Of a DNA stretch of 64,000 bases, positions 42,177 to 50,324 are shown in pieces (positions within the stretch are counted from its first letter, which is position 1; each line of letters starts with the position of its first letter). The notes under the pieces were generated by a model. It was not told the DNA's origin, searched no databases, and worked only from the letters and a program-made list of their open reading frames with translations. Made by a program: the position numbers and the translations under genes. Source of the stretch: Actinoplanes sp. NBC_00393 (GTDB lineage: Bacteria; Actinomycetota; Actinomycetes; Mycobacteriales; Micromonosporaceae); the NCBI RefSeq assembly GCF_036053395.1, contig NZ_CP107942.1, positions 5,918,501 through 5,982,500 of the forward strand, written 5' to 3'.

Positions 42177-44324
42177 ATGACTGAGACCATCCGCTGGAAC
42201 CGCGAGGACGACGGCGTCGTCATCCTCACCCTCGACGATCCGAACTCCGGCGCCAACACCATGAACAGCGACTACGTGCGCAGCATGGGGGCGACCGTCA
42301 GCCGGCTGGAGGCCGAGCGCGATCAGATCACCGGTGTGATCATCACGTCGGCGAAGAAGTCCTGGTTCGCCGGCGGCAACCTCGAGGACCTGCGCTCGGT
42401 CGGCCCGGACCAGGGCGGCGACGCGTTCGCCCTGTCCAACGAGGTCAAGGGACAGCTGCGCCGGCTGGAGAAGCTGGGCCGGCCGGTCGTGGCCGCACTC
42501 AACGGCTCGGCGCTGGGCGGCGGCCTGGAGCTGGCGCTGGCCACCCATCACCGGATCGCGCTGAACAATCCCCGGCTGGAGGTCGGCCTGCCCGAGGTCA
42601 CCCTCGGCCTGCTGCCGGCCGGGGGCGGCGTCGTGCGTACCGTGCGGCTGCTCGGCCTGTTCACCGCGCTCACTCAGGTGCTGCTCAAGGGCACCCGGCA
42701 CAAGCTCGCCGCCGCCAAGGAGATCGGCCTGATCGACGAGATCGTCGACAGCCCGGACGAGCTGATCACCGCCGCCCGCGCCTGGATCGCGGCGAACCCG
42801 AACGCGGTGCAGCCGTGGGACACCAAGGGCTACAAGATCCCCGGCGGCACCCCGGCCACCCCGGCGCTCGCCGCGCAGCTGCCGGCCTTCCCGGCCAACC
42901 TGCGCAAGCAGCTCAAGGGCGCGCCCTACCCGGCGCCGCGCAACATCCTGTCGGCCGCCGTCGAAGGCGCCCAGGTCGATGTGGACACCGCGTTCATCAT
43001 CGAGAGCCGCTACTTCGTCGAGCTGGTCACCGGGCCGATCGCCAAGAACATGATCTCGGCGTTCTTCTTCGACTTGGCCAAGGTCAACAACCGGGACGTC
43101 GGCGAGGTGCCGCCGATCACCAAGGTCGCGGTGCTGGGCGCGGGCATGATGGGCGCGGCGATCGCGTACGTCTGCGCCCGCTCCGGCCTGCCGGTGGTGC
43201 TGCGCGACGTCTCCCTGGACGGCGCGAAGCGTGGCAAGGGCTACTCGGAGAAGCTTGTCGCCAAGGACGTCGGCCGCGGCCGGATCAGCCAGGAGAAGGG
43301 CCAGGCCCTGCTCGACCTGATCACCCCGACCGACCAGGTCGCCGACCTGGCCGGGGCGGACGTGGTGATCGAGGCGGTCTTCGAGGACCCGGCGCTCAAG
43401 CACAAGGTGTTCGCCGAGATCGAGGGCGTGGTCGCCCCGGACGCGCTGCTCTGCTCCAACACCTCGACGCTGCCGATCACGCTGCTCGCCGAGGGTGTGC
43501 GCCGGCAGACCGACTTCATCGGCCTGCACTTCTTCTCGCCGGTCGACAAGATGCCGCTGGTCGAGGTGATCAAGGGCGAGAAGACCAGCGAGCTCACCGT
43601 ACGCCGGGCGCTCGCCGTGGTGCAGCGGCTGCGCAAGACGCCGATCGTGGTCAACGACAGCCGCGGCTTCTTCACCAGCCGGGTGATCGGCACCTTCACC
43701 AACGAGGGCATCGCCCTGCTCGCCGAGGGCGTTCCGCCGGCCAGCATCGAGCAGGCCAGCAACCAGGCCGGTTACCCGGCCCCGGTGCTGCAGCTGATGG
43801 ACGAGCTCACCCTCACCCTGCCCCGCAAGATCCGCAAGGAGTACCAGGCTGCCGCCGACGCGGCCGGCATCCCGTGGGAGTCGCACCCGGCGGACGAGGT
43901 CATCGACCGGATGATCGACGAGTTCGGCCGGCCGGGCCGGTCCGGCGGGGCCGGCTTCTACGAGTACACCGACGGCAAGCGCACCGGGCTCTGGCCGGGC
44001 CTGGCCGCCTTCGGCACGCCCGAGGGCCGGTCCATCCCGTTCGAGGATCTCAAGGAACGGATGCTGTTCATCGAGGCGATCGAAACGGTCAAATGCCTCG
44101 ACGAGGGTGTGCTGACCTCGGTGCCGGAGGCCAACATCGGCTCCATCCTCGGCATCGGCTACCCGGGCTGGACCGGTGGTGTGCTGCAGTACATCAACCA
44201 GTACGAGGGCGGGCTCCCCGGCTTCGTGGCCCGTGCCCGCGAGCTGGCCGAACGCTACGGCGACCGGTTCACCCCGCCGCCGTTGCTGCTGGCCAAGGCC
44301 GAGGCAGGGGAGGTCTTCGCCTGA
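42177..44324 (+). CDS. fadB: Multifunctional enoyl-CoA hydratase/3-hydroxyacyl-CoA dehydrogenase
   Basis: 715 aa. N-terminal crotonase domain (about residues 15-190) with the oxyanion-hole GSALGGGLELALATHHRIAL and LEVGLPEVTLGLLPAGGG; then an NAD-binding dehydrogenase domain with KVAVLGAGMMGAAIAYV (about 320), the SNTSTLPIT and GLHFFSPVDKMPLVEVI catalytic-histidine segment, and C-terminal 3HCDH domains. Together with fadA it carries out hydration, dehydrogenation and thiolysis. ATG 42177 is nine bases after GAGGGAG; a TTG at 42171 in frame is less likely. Confidence 0.95.
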   Translation: MTETIRWNREDDGVVILTLDDPNSGANTMNSDYVRSMGATVSRLEAERDQITGVIITSAKKSWFAGGNLEDLRSVGPDQGGDAFALSNEVKGQLRRLEKLGRPVVAALNGSALGGGLELALATHHRIALNNPRLEVGLPEVTLGLLPAGGGVVRTVRLLGLFTALTQVLLKGTRHKLAAAKEIGLIDEIVDSPDELITAARAWIAANPNAVQPWDTKGYKIPGGTPATPALAAQLPAFPANLRKQLKGAPYPAPRNILSAAVEGAQVDVDTAFIIESRYFVELVTGPIAKNMISAFFFDLAKVNNRDVGEVPPITKVAVLGAGMMGAAIAYVCARSGLPVVLRDVSLDGAKRGKGYSEKLVAKDVGRGRISQEKGQALLDLITPTDQVADLAGADVVIEAVFEDPALKHKVFAEIEGVVAPDALLCSNTSTLPITLLAEGVRRQTDFIGLHFFSPVDKMPLVEVIKGEKTSELTVRRALAVVQRLRKTPIVVNDSRGFFTSRVIGTFTNEGIALLAEGVPPASIEQASNQAGYPAPVLQLMDELTLTLPRKIRKEYQAAADAAGIPWESHPADEVIDRMIDEFGRPGRSGGAGFYEYTDGKRTGLWPGLAAFGTPEGRSIPFEDLKERMLFIEAIETVKCLDEGVLTSVPEANIGSILGIGYPGWTGGVLQYINQYEGGLPGFVARARELAERYGDRFTPPPLLLAKAEAGEVFA

Positions 44325-44327
44325 TCG

Positions 44328-44350
44328 GCAACCGCACGGTCTACGGTTGT
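44328..44350 (+). terminator. Small hairpin after fadB
   Basis: CAACCG (44329-44334) pairs with CGGTTG (44344-44349) with a 9-base loop, four bases after the fadB stop and just before the next start. Weak as a terminator. Confidence 0.35.
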
Positions 44351-44355
44351 TGATC

Positions 44356-45069
44356 ATGTGCGAGGAACACGAGTTACCCGGCGGCCGGGCGGATCTCCGC
44401 CCGGCCGCCGCTGTGTGGGTCCCCGCGGTCGACGCGTTACTGCAGCATCTGGCGGACGCCGGGTTCGACGGCGCGCCGACCCCGGACGGCAAGCTCCCCG
44501 GCGACCCGCTCGGCAAACAGCGGCCCTGGCCGCAGTGGGTGCACGACGACGACACCCTCTGGCAGGTCGCCCAGTGGATGCGCGAATATCACGCCGCCGT
44601 CGCCGATTTCGTCCCGCCCGCCGACGCGAAGTGGCGCAAGGGCGGCACCTGGGAACCCGGCCTGATCATCGGCCACAACGACGCCGTACCGGCCAATGTG
44701 GCCTATGCCGACGGCCGGCTCACCGGTTTCGTCGGCTGGGAGTTCGCCGGGCCGGTCACCCGCGAGGCCGACCTGGCCTTCGCCGCCTTCGCCTGGGTGC
44801 CGCTCACCGCCCGCGGCGTGGCCGAGGCGGAAGGGTTCACCGCCTTCGCCGACCGGCCGCGCCGGCTGCGGATGTTCCTCGACGCGTACGGCTGGCGCGG
44901 CACCGTCCGCCAGATCGTGCACGAGGTCCGCGACCGGATCAGCGCATCCATCCACGACATCCGCCGCCTGGCCGCCGGCGGCGACACCGGCTGCCAGGAG
45001 ATGATCGAGGACGGCTACGACCGGGAGCTCGCCACCGCCGTCAAGGAACTCGCCACTTTCCCGCGCTAG
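44356..45069 (+). CDS. APH-fold phosphotransferase-like protein
   Basis: 237 aa. The catalytic-loop region reads IIGHNDAVPANVAY, a variant of the APH HGDxxxxN motif in which Asp and Asn are kept; it is followed by GFVGWEFAGPVTREADLAF, the counterpart of the metal-binding segment with D replaced by G/E. The N-lobe is short. Similar proteins are called phosphotransferases or TIGR02569-like in actinobacteria. The lost Asp makes activity uncertain. Starts ATG 44356, 31 bases after fadB. Confidence 0.75.
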   Translation: MCEEHELPGGRADLRPAAAVWVPAVDALLQHLADAGFDGAPTPDGKLPGDPLGKQRPWPQWVHDDDTLWQVAQWMREYHAAVADFVPPADAKWRKGGTWEPGLIIGHNDAVPANVAYADGRLTGFVGWEFAGPVTREADLAFAAFAWVPLTARGVAEAEGFTAFADRPRRLRMFLDAYGWRGTVRQIVHEVRDRISASIHDIRRLAAGGDTGCQEMIEDGYDRELATAVKELATFPR

Positions 45070-45199
45070 AGGCTTTCGGCGTCGGGTTCTCGCCGTCGGT
45101 CCGGGGTCGGCGGCCGTCCGCCGCCCGCCTCGATCGCGAGATGTGCCGGGTGGCAGGCCGGCCGGGCCGCGGTCTACGGTCTCGGTTCGGATCCGCGAG

Positions 45200-45480
45200 T
45201 GTCGCGGTGCCGGCGCGCACCAGTCTGCCCTCCCTTTCGATCCAGCCGGACCCGCCCCGGCTGGCAGAGCACAGTGCGCGGCGGCCGGCGCTCTGCGGCG
45301 GGAGACCTTCCGGATGAACGGCCACACCCACAGCGGGTGTACCTACACCCGCTGTGGGTGTGCCGGCGTTCGGGAACCCATATGTCACCGGGCCGCCGCA
45401 TCTCCCCGGCGGTGGCGCCGAAGGCAGACGCTCAACCGGCCCCGACCCGGATGAGACTTCGCCCGCTGCCCGCCCATCGG
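45200..45480 (-). repeat. Dispersed palindromic element, copy A
   Basis: On the minus strand this ~280-bp stretch matches 52640-52920 at roughly three quarters of positions. Its centre is an exact 40-bp palindrome at 45323-45362: arms CACACCCACAGCGGGTGTA and TACACCCGCTGTGGGTGTG around CC. Each arm is itself nearly palindromic (ACACCCRC-N-GYGGGTGT), so the core can also be read as two 17-bp sites 21 bp apart. Flanks include GGGTTCCCGAACGCCGGCA and GCGCACTGT-CTCTG-CAGCC. Confidence 0.85.
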
Positions 45481-45513
45481 CGGGACGCTGGAAGGCAGGA
45501 CGCGGGACGGCGG

Positions 45514-45967
45514 GACGGCCGGGCTCGCCCTGTTGGTCACGCTCAAACCGCAGCCGCCGGCTCCCGAACAGCAGCCGGCGGATCGGCGGGAGGCAACGCT
45601 GACGCGCGGCCGGGGCCGCTTCTGGAGCCTGTTCGATCACTGGGCCGCGCGCCTGCGCTGCCTGCGGGGCGGTGAAACAGCGCTACCGCAGGGCCTGGTG
45701 ATCGATCAGGTTGAAAACACCGCCTCAGCCGCCCGCCAGGGACGTCACCCCTGCTCCAGCGCCGGGTCTGCCTTGCCCGGGCGAACCACGCGGTCACGGC
45801 GATGGGGTCACGGGCCTCGGTGCGAGCGCCAGGCTCAGGCTGCCGGTCTTGATGGAGGCCGGCCCTGAGCGGCCCTGCCGGTTGATCACCCGGCCGTACG
45901 ACAGCGCTGTCGCTTGCCGATCAGCCGGCTGTGGTTTGAGCGTGACGATCAGGGTGCGCCCGGCGGG
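45514..45967. repeat. Inverted repeat copies in a gene-free stretch
   Basis: A motif containing GGTTTGAGCGTGAC, CAGGG and CCCGGC occurs at about 45934-45967 on the plus strand and, inverted, at about 45514-45561. The interval 45070-46174 has no gene I can support; it contains this pair, copy A of the palindromic element and a copy of the 100-bp repeat at 45950-46052. Confidence 0.6.
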
Positions 45968-46052
45968 CGCGCCGGCTGGCGTGACGGGATGCCTGGATCG
46001 CGGGGAGCGGCGGGGACGGCCACGATTCGGTGGGGCGGCGTGGCGCGTACCC
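45950..46052 (+). repeat. ~100-bp dispersed repeat, copy 2
   Basis: Matches 35820-35921: both contain CCCGGCGGGCGC, then GCGGGG-CGGYCACGRTTSGG and TGGGGCGGSGT ending in CGTACC. Copy 1 ends five bases before the end of the GH26 gene; copy 2 lies upstream of the PIG-L gene. Confidence 0.55.
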
Positions 46053-46174
46053 CGAAGGAGCGGGATCGGAAAGCGGACCTCGACCCATGTTTCGAGTGCC
46101 GCGAGGACCGGCCGACGTATCTCCGACAAGGATTCAGCAAGGAAGCCCACAGAATTCAGCAAGGGCCCACGCCC

Positions 46175-46984
46175 ATGCTCGAGGGCATGAAGCAGATCAG
46201 TGACCTCGGCACCATCCTCGGCGTGTGGGCCCACCCGGACGACGAGGCCTACCTTTCCGGCGGGCTGATGGCTCTGGCCCGTGACGCCGGCTCGCGGGTG
46301 GTGTGCGTCACCGCCACCCACGGCGAACGGGGCACCGCCGACCCGCTGCGCTGGCCACCGGACCGGCTGGCCGCGCAGCGCACCACCGAACTGCGTGACT
46401 GCCTCGACGTCCTCGGTGTCACCGAGCACCATTGGCTCGGCTACCGCGACGGCGAGTGTGCGCGGGTGCCGTCCAGCGGCGCCGTCGCCCGGCTCTGCGA
46501 TCTGATCGACGAGATCCGCCCGGACACCGTCGTCACGTTCGGCCCGGACGGGCAGACCGGCCACCCCGACCATCAGGCTGTGGGCCGCTGGACCGCCGCC
46601 GCGGTCGACTGGGCGGCGCCGGCACGCACCCGGCTGCTGCAGTCCGCGGTGACCGGCGACTGGGCCCGGCAGTGGCGCATCGTCAACGAGCGCTTCGACG
46701 TCTTCGCCCCCGGATATCCGGTCACCCGGCGCGATAACGAACTGTCCCTGCGCCTCAGCCTCGACCCGGGCACCCTGGCCCGCAAGGTGAAGGCGCTGAC
46801 CGCGCAGAGCACCCAGACCGCCGGGCTGATCGCCGCGATGGGCGAGGACCAGTACGCCGCCTGGGTCGCCGAGGAGGCGTTCACCGAGGGCGTCCCGGCC
46901 CCGCTGGTCTGCGAACGCTGCTGGTGGGATCACGAGAACGCCCGGTGGCGCTGCGCCGGCACCCCGGCCGCCAGCCTGCGGTAG
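46175..46984 (+). CDS. PIG-L/LmbE family deacetylase
   Basis: 269 aa zinc-dependent N-acetylglucosaminyl deacetylase fold (as in MshB and Mca). The zinc and catalytic motif AHPDDEAYLSGG is at about residue 17 and the third ligand in GHPDHQAVGRW. Possible substrates are GlcNAc-inositol-like or thiol conjugates, or natural-product intermediates. I take ATG 46175; ATG 46187 is also possible. Its end overlaps the convergent ABC exporter by 55 bases. Confidence 0.88.
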   Translation: MLEGMKQISDLGTILGVWAHPDDEAYLSGGLMALARDAGSRVVCVTATHGERGTADPLRWPPDRLAAQRTTELRDCLDVLGVTEHHWLGYRDGECARVPSSGAVARLCDLIDEIRPDTVVTFGPDGQTGHPDHQAVGRWTAAAVDWAAPARTRLLQSAVTGDWARQWRIVNERFDVFAPGYPVTRRDNELSLRLSLDPGTLARKVKALTAQSTQTAGLIAAMGEDQYAAWVAEEAFTEGVPAPLVCERCWWDHENARWRCAGTPAASLR

Positions 46985-48681
46985 TACGGGCTGGAGCGCA
47001 GCAACTCCTCGTGCGTGCCGTCCGCCGAGACCACCCCGCCGTCAACGACCAGCACCCGTTCCGCCGACCGGACCGTGGAGAACCGGTGCGCGATCACCAC
47101 CAGCGCGCACACCTGCGCCACCTCCCGCAACGCCGCCGCCAGGGCCCGCTCGCCGTCCGGGTCCAGGTGCGCGGTCGGCTCGTCCAGCAAGATCACCGCG
47201 GGCCGCGACAGCAGGCACCGGGCGATCGCCACCCGCTGCCGCTGCCCACCGGAGAGCCGCCCGCCGCGCTCGCCGACCGGGGTGTCCAGGCCGTGCGGCA
47301 GGGCCGCCACCACCGCGGTCAGGCCGGTCATCGCCAGCACCCGGGTGACCTCGTCGTCGGTGGTCGGGCCGGCGCCGTACAGCAGGTTCTCGCGCAGCGT
47401 GCCGGCCAGCAGCGGACAGTCCTGCTCGACCAGGCCGACCACCGCGCGATGCCGCTCGTAGGGCAGGAACCGGCCGCGCACCAGCACCTGCCCGTGGTCC
47501 GGCTCGTAGAACCGCTCGGCCAGCGCGAAGATCGTCGACTTGCCCGCGCCGGACGGGCCGACCAGCGCCACCTGCCCGCGGGCCGGCACCGCGAAGCTGA
47601 TCCCGCACAGCACCGGCCGCGCCTGGTCGTAGCCGAACCACACCCCGCGGAACTCCAGCACCGGCGGCTCGCCGCCGCCGACCGGCACCACACCGACCGG
47701 CCGGTCCCGCTCCACCGGCAGGGCGAGCACCTCGTTGATCCGGTGCAGCGCCCCGGAGCCCTGCTGCACCGCGCTCACCGCCTGGAAGATCTCGTAGATC
47801 GGCGCCGACAGATACGTCATGGCCAGGGTGAACGCGACCAGGCGGCCCAGCGTCGTCTCACCGGCCGCCACCCGGGTCGCGCCGACCATCAGCACCGCCA
47901 GGAACGCGCCGCTCACCGCCAGGTCGTTGGTCGGGCCGCTCAGCGCGATCAGGCCGGCCATCCGCAGGTTCTCCCGGTAGGCGCGGCCCGCCGAACTCCG
48001 CAGGCGCTGCGACTCGACCGGCTCGGCGCGGCACGCGCGCACCGTACGCATCCCACCCAGCACCCGCTCCAGATCCGCGAGCAGCGTGCCCTCCGCGGTC
48101 TGCGCGGTGCGCGACGCCACCCGCAGCCGCCGCACCACCATCAGCAGGCTGCCGACCGCTACCCCGAACAGCACCGCCACCAGCGCCAGCAGCCACGGAT
48201 CCAGCCAGGCCAGCAGCACCACGATGGCCGCCAGGCCGATCACCCCGGCCAGCCCGGTGCCCAGACTCTGCGCGACGAGGGTCTTCACCACCGTGGTGTC
48301 GCCGCACGCCCGGGCAATCACATCACCGGTGCGTAACCGATCCAGAACGGACAACCGCACCCTCAGCAGATGCCCGGTGAGAGCCCGCCGCAGATCCCGC
48401 GTCATCGTCTCCCCGGTGTGCGCCTGCACATAACGGGCCAGCGCGAGCGCCGCGGCCTGTGCCCCGAACAGCCCGGCCAGCGCCACGAACACCGGCCACG
48501 GCATCCGCCCACCAGCGGCAGCGTCCACCGCCCGGCCGGCCAGCAGCGGCTGGGCCAGCGCCAGCGCCGAACCGAGCAGGCTCAGCCCCGCCGCCACCGC
48601 GATCCAGCGCCGATAGCCGCGGGTCAGCCTCCGCAGATCCCGCCAGCGGGCCCGATCGGACAAATGCGCCTCCCCCACCAT
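46930..48681 (-). CDS. ABC exporter, fused permease and ATPase
   Basis: 583 aa. Six-helix membrane domain in residues about 20-310, then the ATPase: Walker A LVGPSGAGKSTIF, Q-loop GLVEQDCPLLAG, signature RLSGGQRQRVAIARCLL, Walker B VILLDEPTAHLD and the H-loop in IAHRFSTV. This is one half-transporter of the lipid/drug type and should act as a homodimer. No partner half-transporter lies nearby. Likely exports a lipid, peptide or drug. Confidence 0.93.
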   Translation of the reverse strand: MVGEAHLSDRARWRDLRRLTRGYRRWIAVAAGLSLLGSALALAQPLLAGRAVDAAAGGRMPWPVFVALAGLFGAQAAALALARYVQAHTGETMTRDLRRALTGHLLRVRLSVLDRLRTGDVIARACGDTTVVKTLVAQSLGTGLAGVIGLAAIVVLLAWLDPWLLALVAVLFGVAVGSLLMVVRRLRVASRTAQTAEGTLLADLERVLGGMRTVRACRAEPVESQRLRSSAGRAYRENLRMAGLIALSGPTNDLAVSGAFLAVLMVGATRVAAGETTLGRLVAFTLAMTYLSAPIYEIFQAVSAVQQGSGALHRINEVLALPVERDRPVGVVPVGGGEPPVLEFRGVWFGYDQARPVLCGISFAVPARGQVALVGPSGAGKSTIFALAERFYEPDHGQVLVRGRFLPYERHRAVVGLVEQDCPLLAGTLRENLLYGAGPTTDDEVTRVLAMTGLTAVVAALPHGLDTPVGERGGRLSGGQRQRVAIARCLLSRPAVILLDEPTAHLDPDGERALAAALREVAQVCALVVIAHRFSTVRSAERVLVVDGGVVSADGTHEELLRSSPYYRRLAAGVPAQRHRAFS

Positions 48682-48889
48682 GCGCGGAAGTCGACGCTAG
48701 CCAGCAACAATCACGTTCAGCAACGGGTCCTTCACCCAGGCCCGCCGCCGGGTTTCCGCAATTTCACCCCTTTCCGGTACGCCTACGCGTCCCGCCCCGA
48801 GCTACCGCGCGATCATCTGCCGGGTCACGGCCACAGCGCGGCCGCCGGGCTCAAGCACGGGGTTGCGGCGGAGGTGCAATCATCCGGGG

Positions 48890-50284
48890 ATGAGCCTGCT
48901 GGCCGCCCTGCACGACGACACCGACCGCGCCGACGCCGTCACCACCCCCGACGGCGCGCTCTCCCGCCACGAGCTGCTCGGGCAGGCCGCCGGGGTGGCC
49001 GCCGAGATCGCCGGGGCGCCGATCGTCGCCGTCCACGCCACCCCCACCCGGGCCACCGTCACCGCGATCACCGGGGCGCTGCTGGCCGGCGTGCCCGTCG
49101 TGCCGGTGCCACCCGACGCCGGCGAACTGGAGCGCGCCCACATCCTGCGGGACTCCGGCGCCACCCTGCTGCTGTCCGACGATGCGGGGGCGGCGGGCTC
49201 GCCCGGCGTACCGATCATGCCGTTGACCGGCGTGCGGCCCGGCAGCGTGCCACCCGAACCGGATGCGCAGCGCCCGGCCCTGGTGCTCTACACCAGCGGG
49301 ACCACGGGCCTGCCCAAGGGCGTGGTGATCTCCCGCTCCGCGATCGCCGCCGACCTCGACGGCCTCGCCGAGATCTGGCAGTGGACCGCCGGCGACACCC
49401 TGGTGCACGGGTTGCCGCTGTACCACGTACACGGCCTGGTCCTCGGCCTGCTCGGCCCGCTGCGGCACGGCTCCCCGCTGATCCACACCGGCAAACCGAC
49501 CCCGCAGGCGTACGCCGCCGCCGGCGGCAGCCTGTACTTCGGCGTCCCCACCGTCTGGTCCCGGATCGCCGGCGCCCCCGACGCCGCCCGCGCCCTCAGC
49601 GCCGCCCGGCTGCTCGTCTCCGGCAGCGCCCCGCTGCCGGTGCCGGTCTTCGACACGCTGCTTCAGCTCACCGGCCAGGCCCCCGTCGAGCGTTACGGCA
49701 TGACCGAAACCCTGATCACGATCAGCACCCGCGCCACCGGCGACCGCCGTCCCGGCCACGTCGGCCTGCCGCTGCCCGGCGTCGGCACCCGGCTGGTCGA
49801 CGAATCCGGCGCCGAACTGCCCGCCGACGGCGCCACCATCGGCCACCTGCAGGTCAACGGCCCCACCCTGCTCAAGGGATACCTGCGCGACGGCGGCCTC
49901 GCGCCGGCCGGCCTGGTCGACGGCTGGTTCCCCACCGGCGACGTCGCCACCATCGGCGCGGACGGCTGGCACCGCATCGTCGGCCGCGCCTCCACCGACC
50001 TGATCAAGACCGGCGGCTACCGGGTGGGCGCCGGGGAGGTCGAGGACACCCTGCTCCTGCACCCCGCCGTCCGCGAGGCCGCGGTGATCGGCACCCCGCA
50101 TGCCGACCTGGGTGAACAGATCACCGCCTTCGTCGTCGCCGACCCGGTCAGCCCGGACGAGCTGATCCAGTTCGTCGCGCAGCGTCTCGCCGCCCACAAG
50201 CGCCCCCGCGTCGTCCACCTGGTCGACCAGCTGCCCCGCAACGCCATGGGCAAGGTGCAGAAGAAGCAGCTCACGGCCGGCTGA
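48890..50284 (+). CDS. Acyl-CoA synthetase, FadD36-like (malonyl-CoA synthetase type)
   Basis: 464 aa, shorter than long-chain ligases. Its N-terminus (SLLAALHD...ADAV) resembles mycobacterial FadD36. Core motifs: LVLYTSGTTGLPKGVVISR, ERYGMTETLITIST, FPTGDVATIGADGWHRIVGRASTDLIKTGGYRVGAGEVE and the catalytic lysine in NAMGKVQKKQL. It may activate malonate, methylmalonate or a short acid to its CoA ester. ATG 48890 fits the family start; no strong ribosome site is visible. Confidence 0.85.
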   Translation: MSLLAALHDDTDRADAVTTPDGALSRHELLGQAAGVAAEIAGAPIVAVHATPTRATVTAITGALLAGVPVVPVPPDAGELERAHILRDSGATLLLSDDAGAAGSPGVPIMPLTGVRPGSVPPEPDAQRPALVLYTSGTTGLPKGVVISRSAIAADLDGLAEIWQWTAGDTLVHGLPLYHVHGLVLGLLGPLRHGSPLIHTGKPTPQAYAAAGGSLYFGVPTVWSRIAGAPDAARALSAARLLVSGSAPLPVPVFDTLLQLTGQAPVERYGMTETLITISTRATGDRRPGHVGLPLPGVGTRLVDESGAELPADGATIGHLQVNGPTLLKGYLRDGGLAPAGLVDGWFPTGDVATIGADGWHRIVGRASTDLIKTGGYRVGAGEVEDTLLLHPAVREAAVIGTPHADLGEQITAFVVADPVSPDELIQFVAQRLAAHKRPRVVHLVDQLPRNAMGKVQKKQLTAG

Positions 50285-50324
50285 ACCTCTCAGTCGGCGC
50301 CGTCGCCTGCCGATCAGACGCGGC

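Noticed and set aside
42024..44555. 843-aa minus-strand reading frame
   Set aside because: Antisense to fadB; no recognisable domain and composition typical of shadow frames.
45323..45362. CRISPR-like palindromic repeats
   Set aside because: Only two repeat-like arms with a 2-base gap, no spacers, and no cas genes.
45143..45454. Short frames conserved between the two palindromic elements (peptide with TRCGCAGVREP)
   Set aside because: The similarity follows from DNA-level repeat identity in all frames; no ribosome site, and the frames cross a perfect palindrome.
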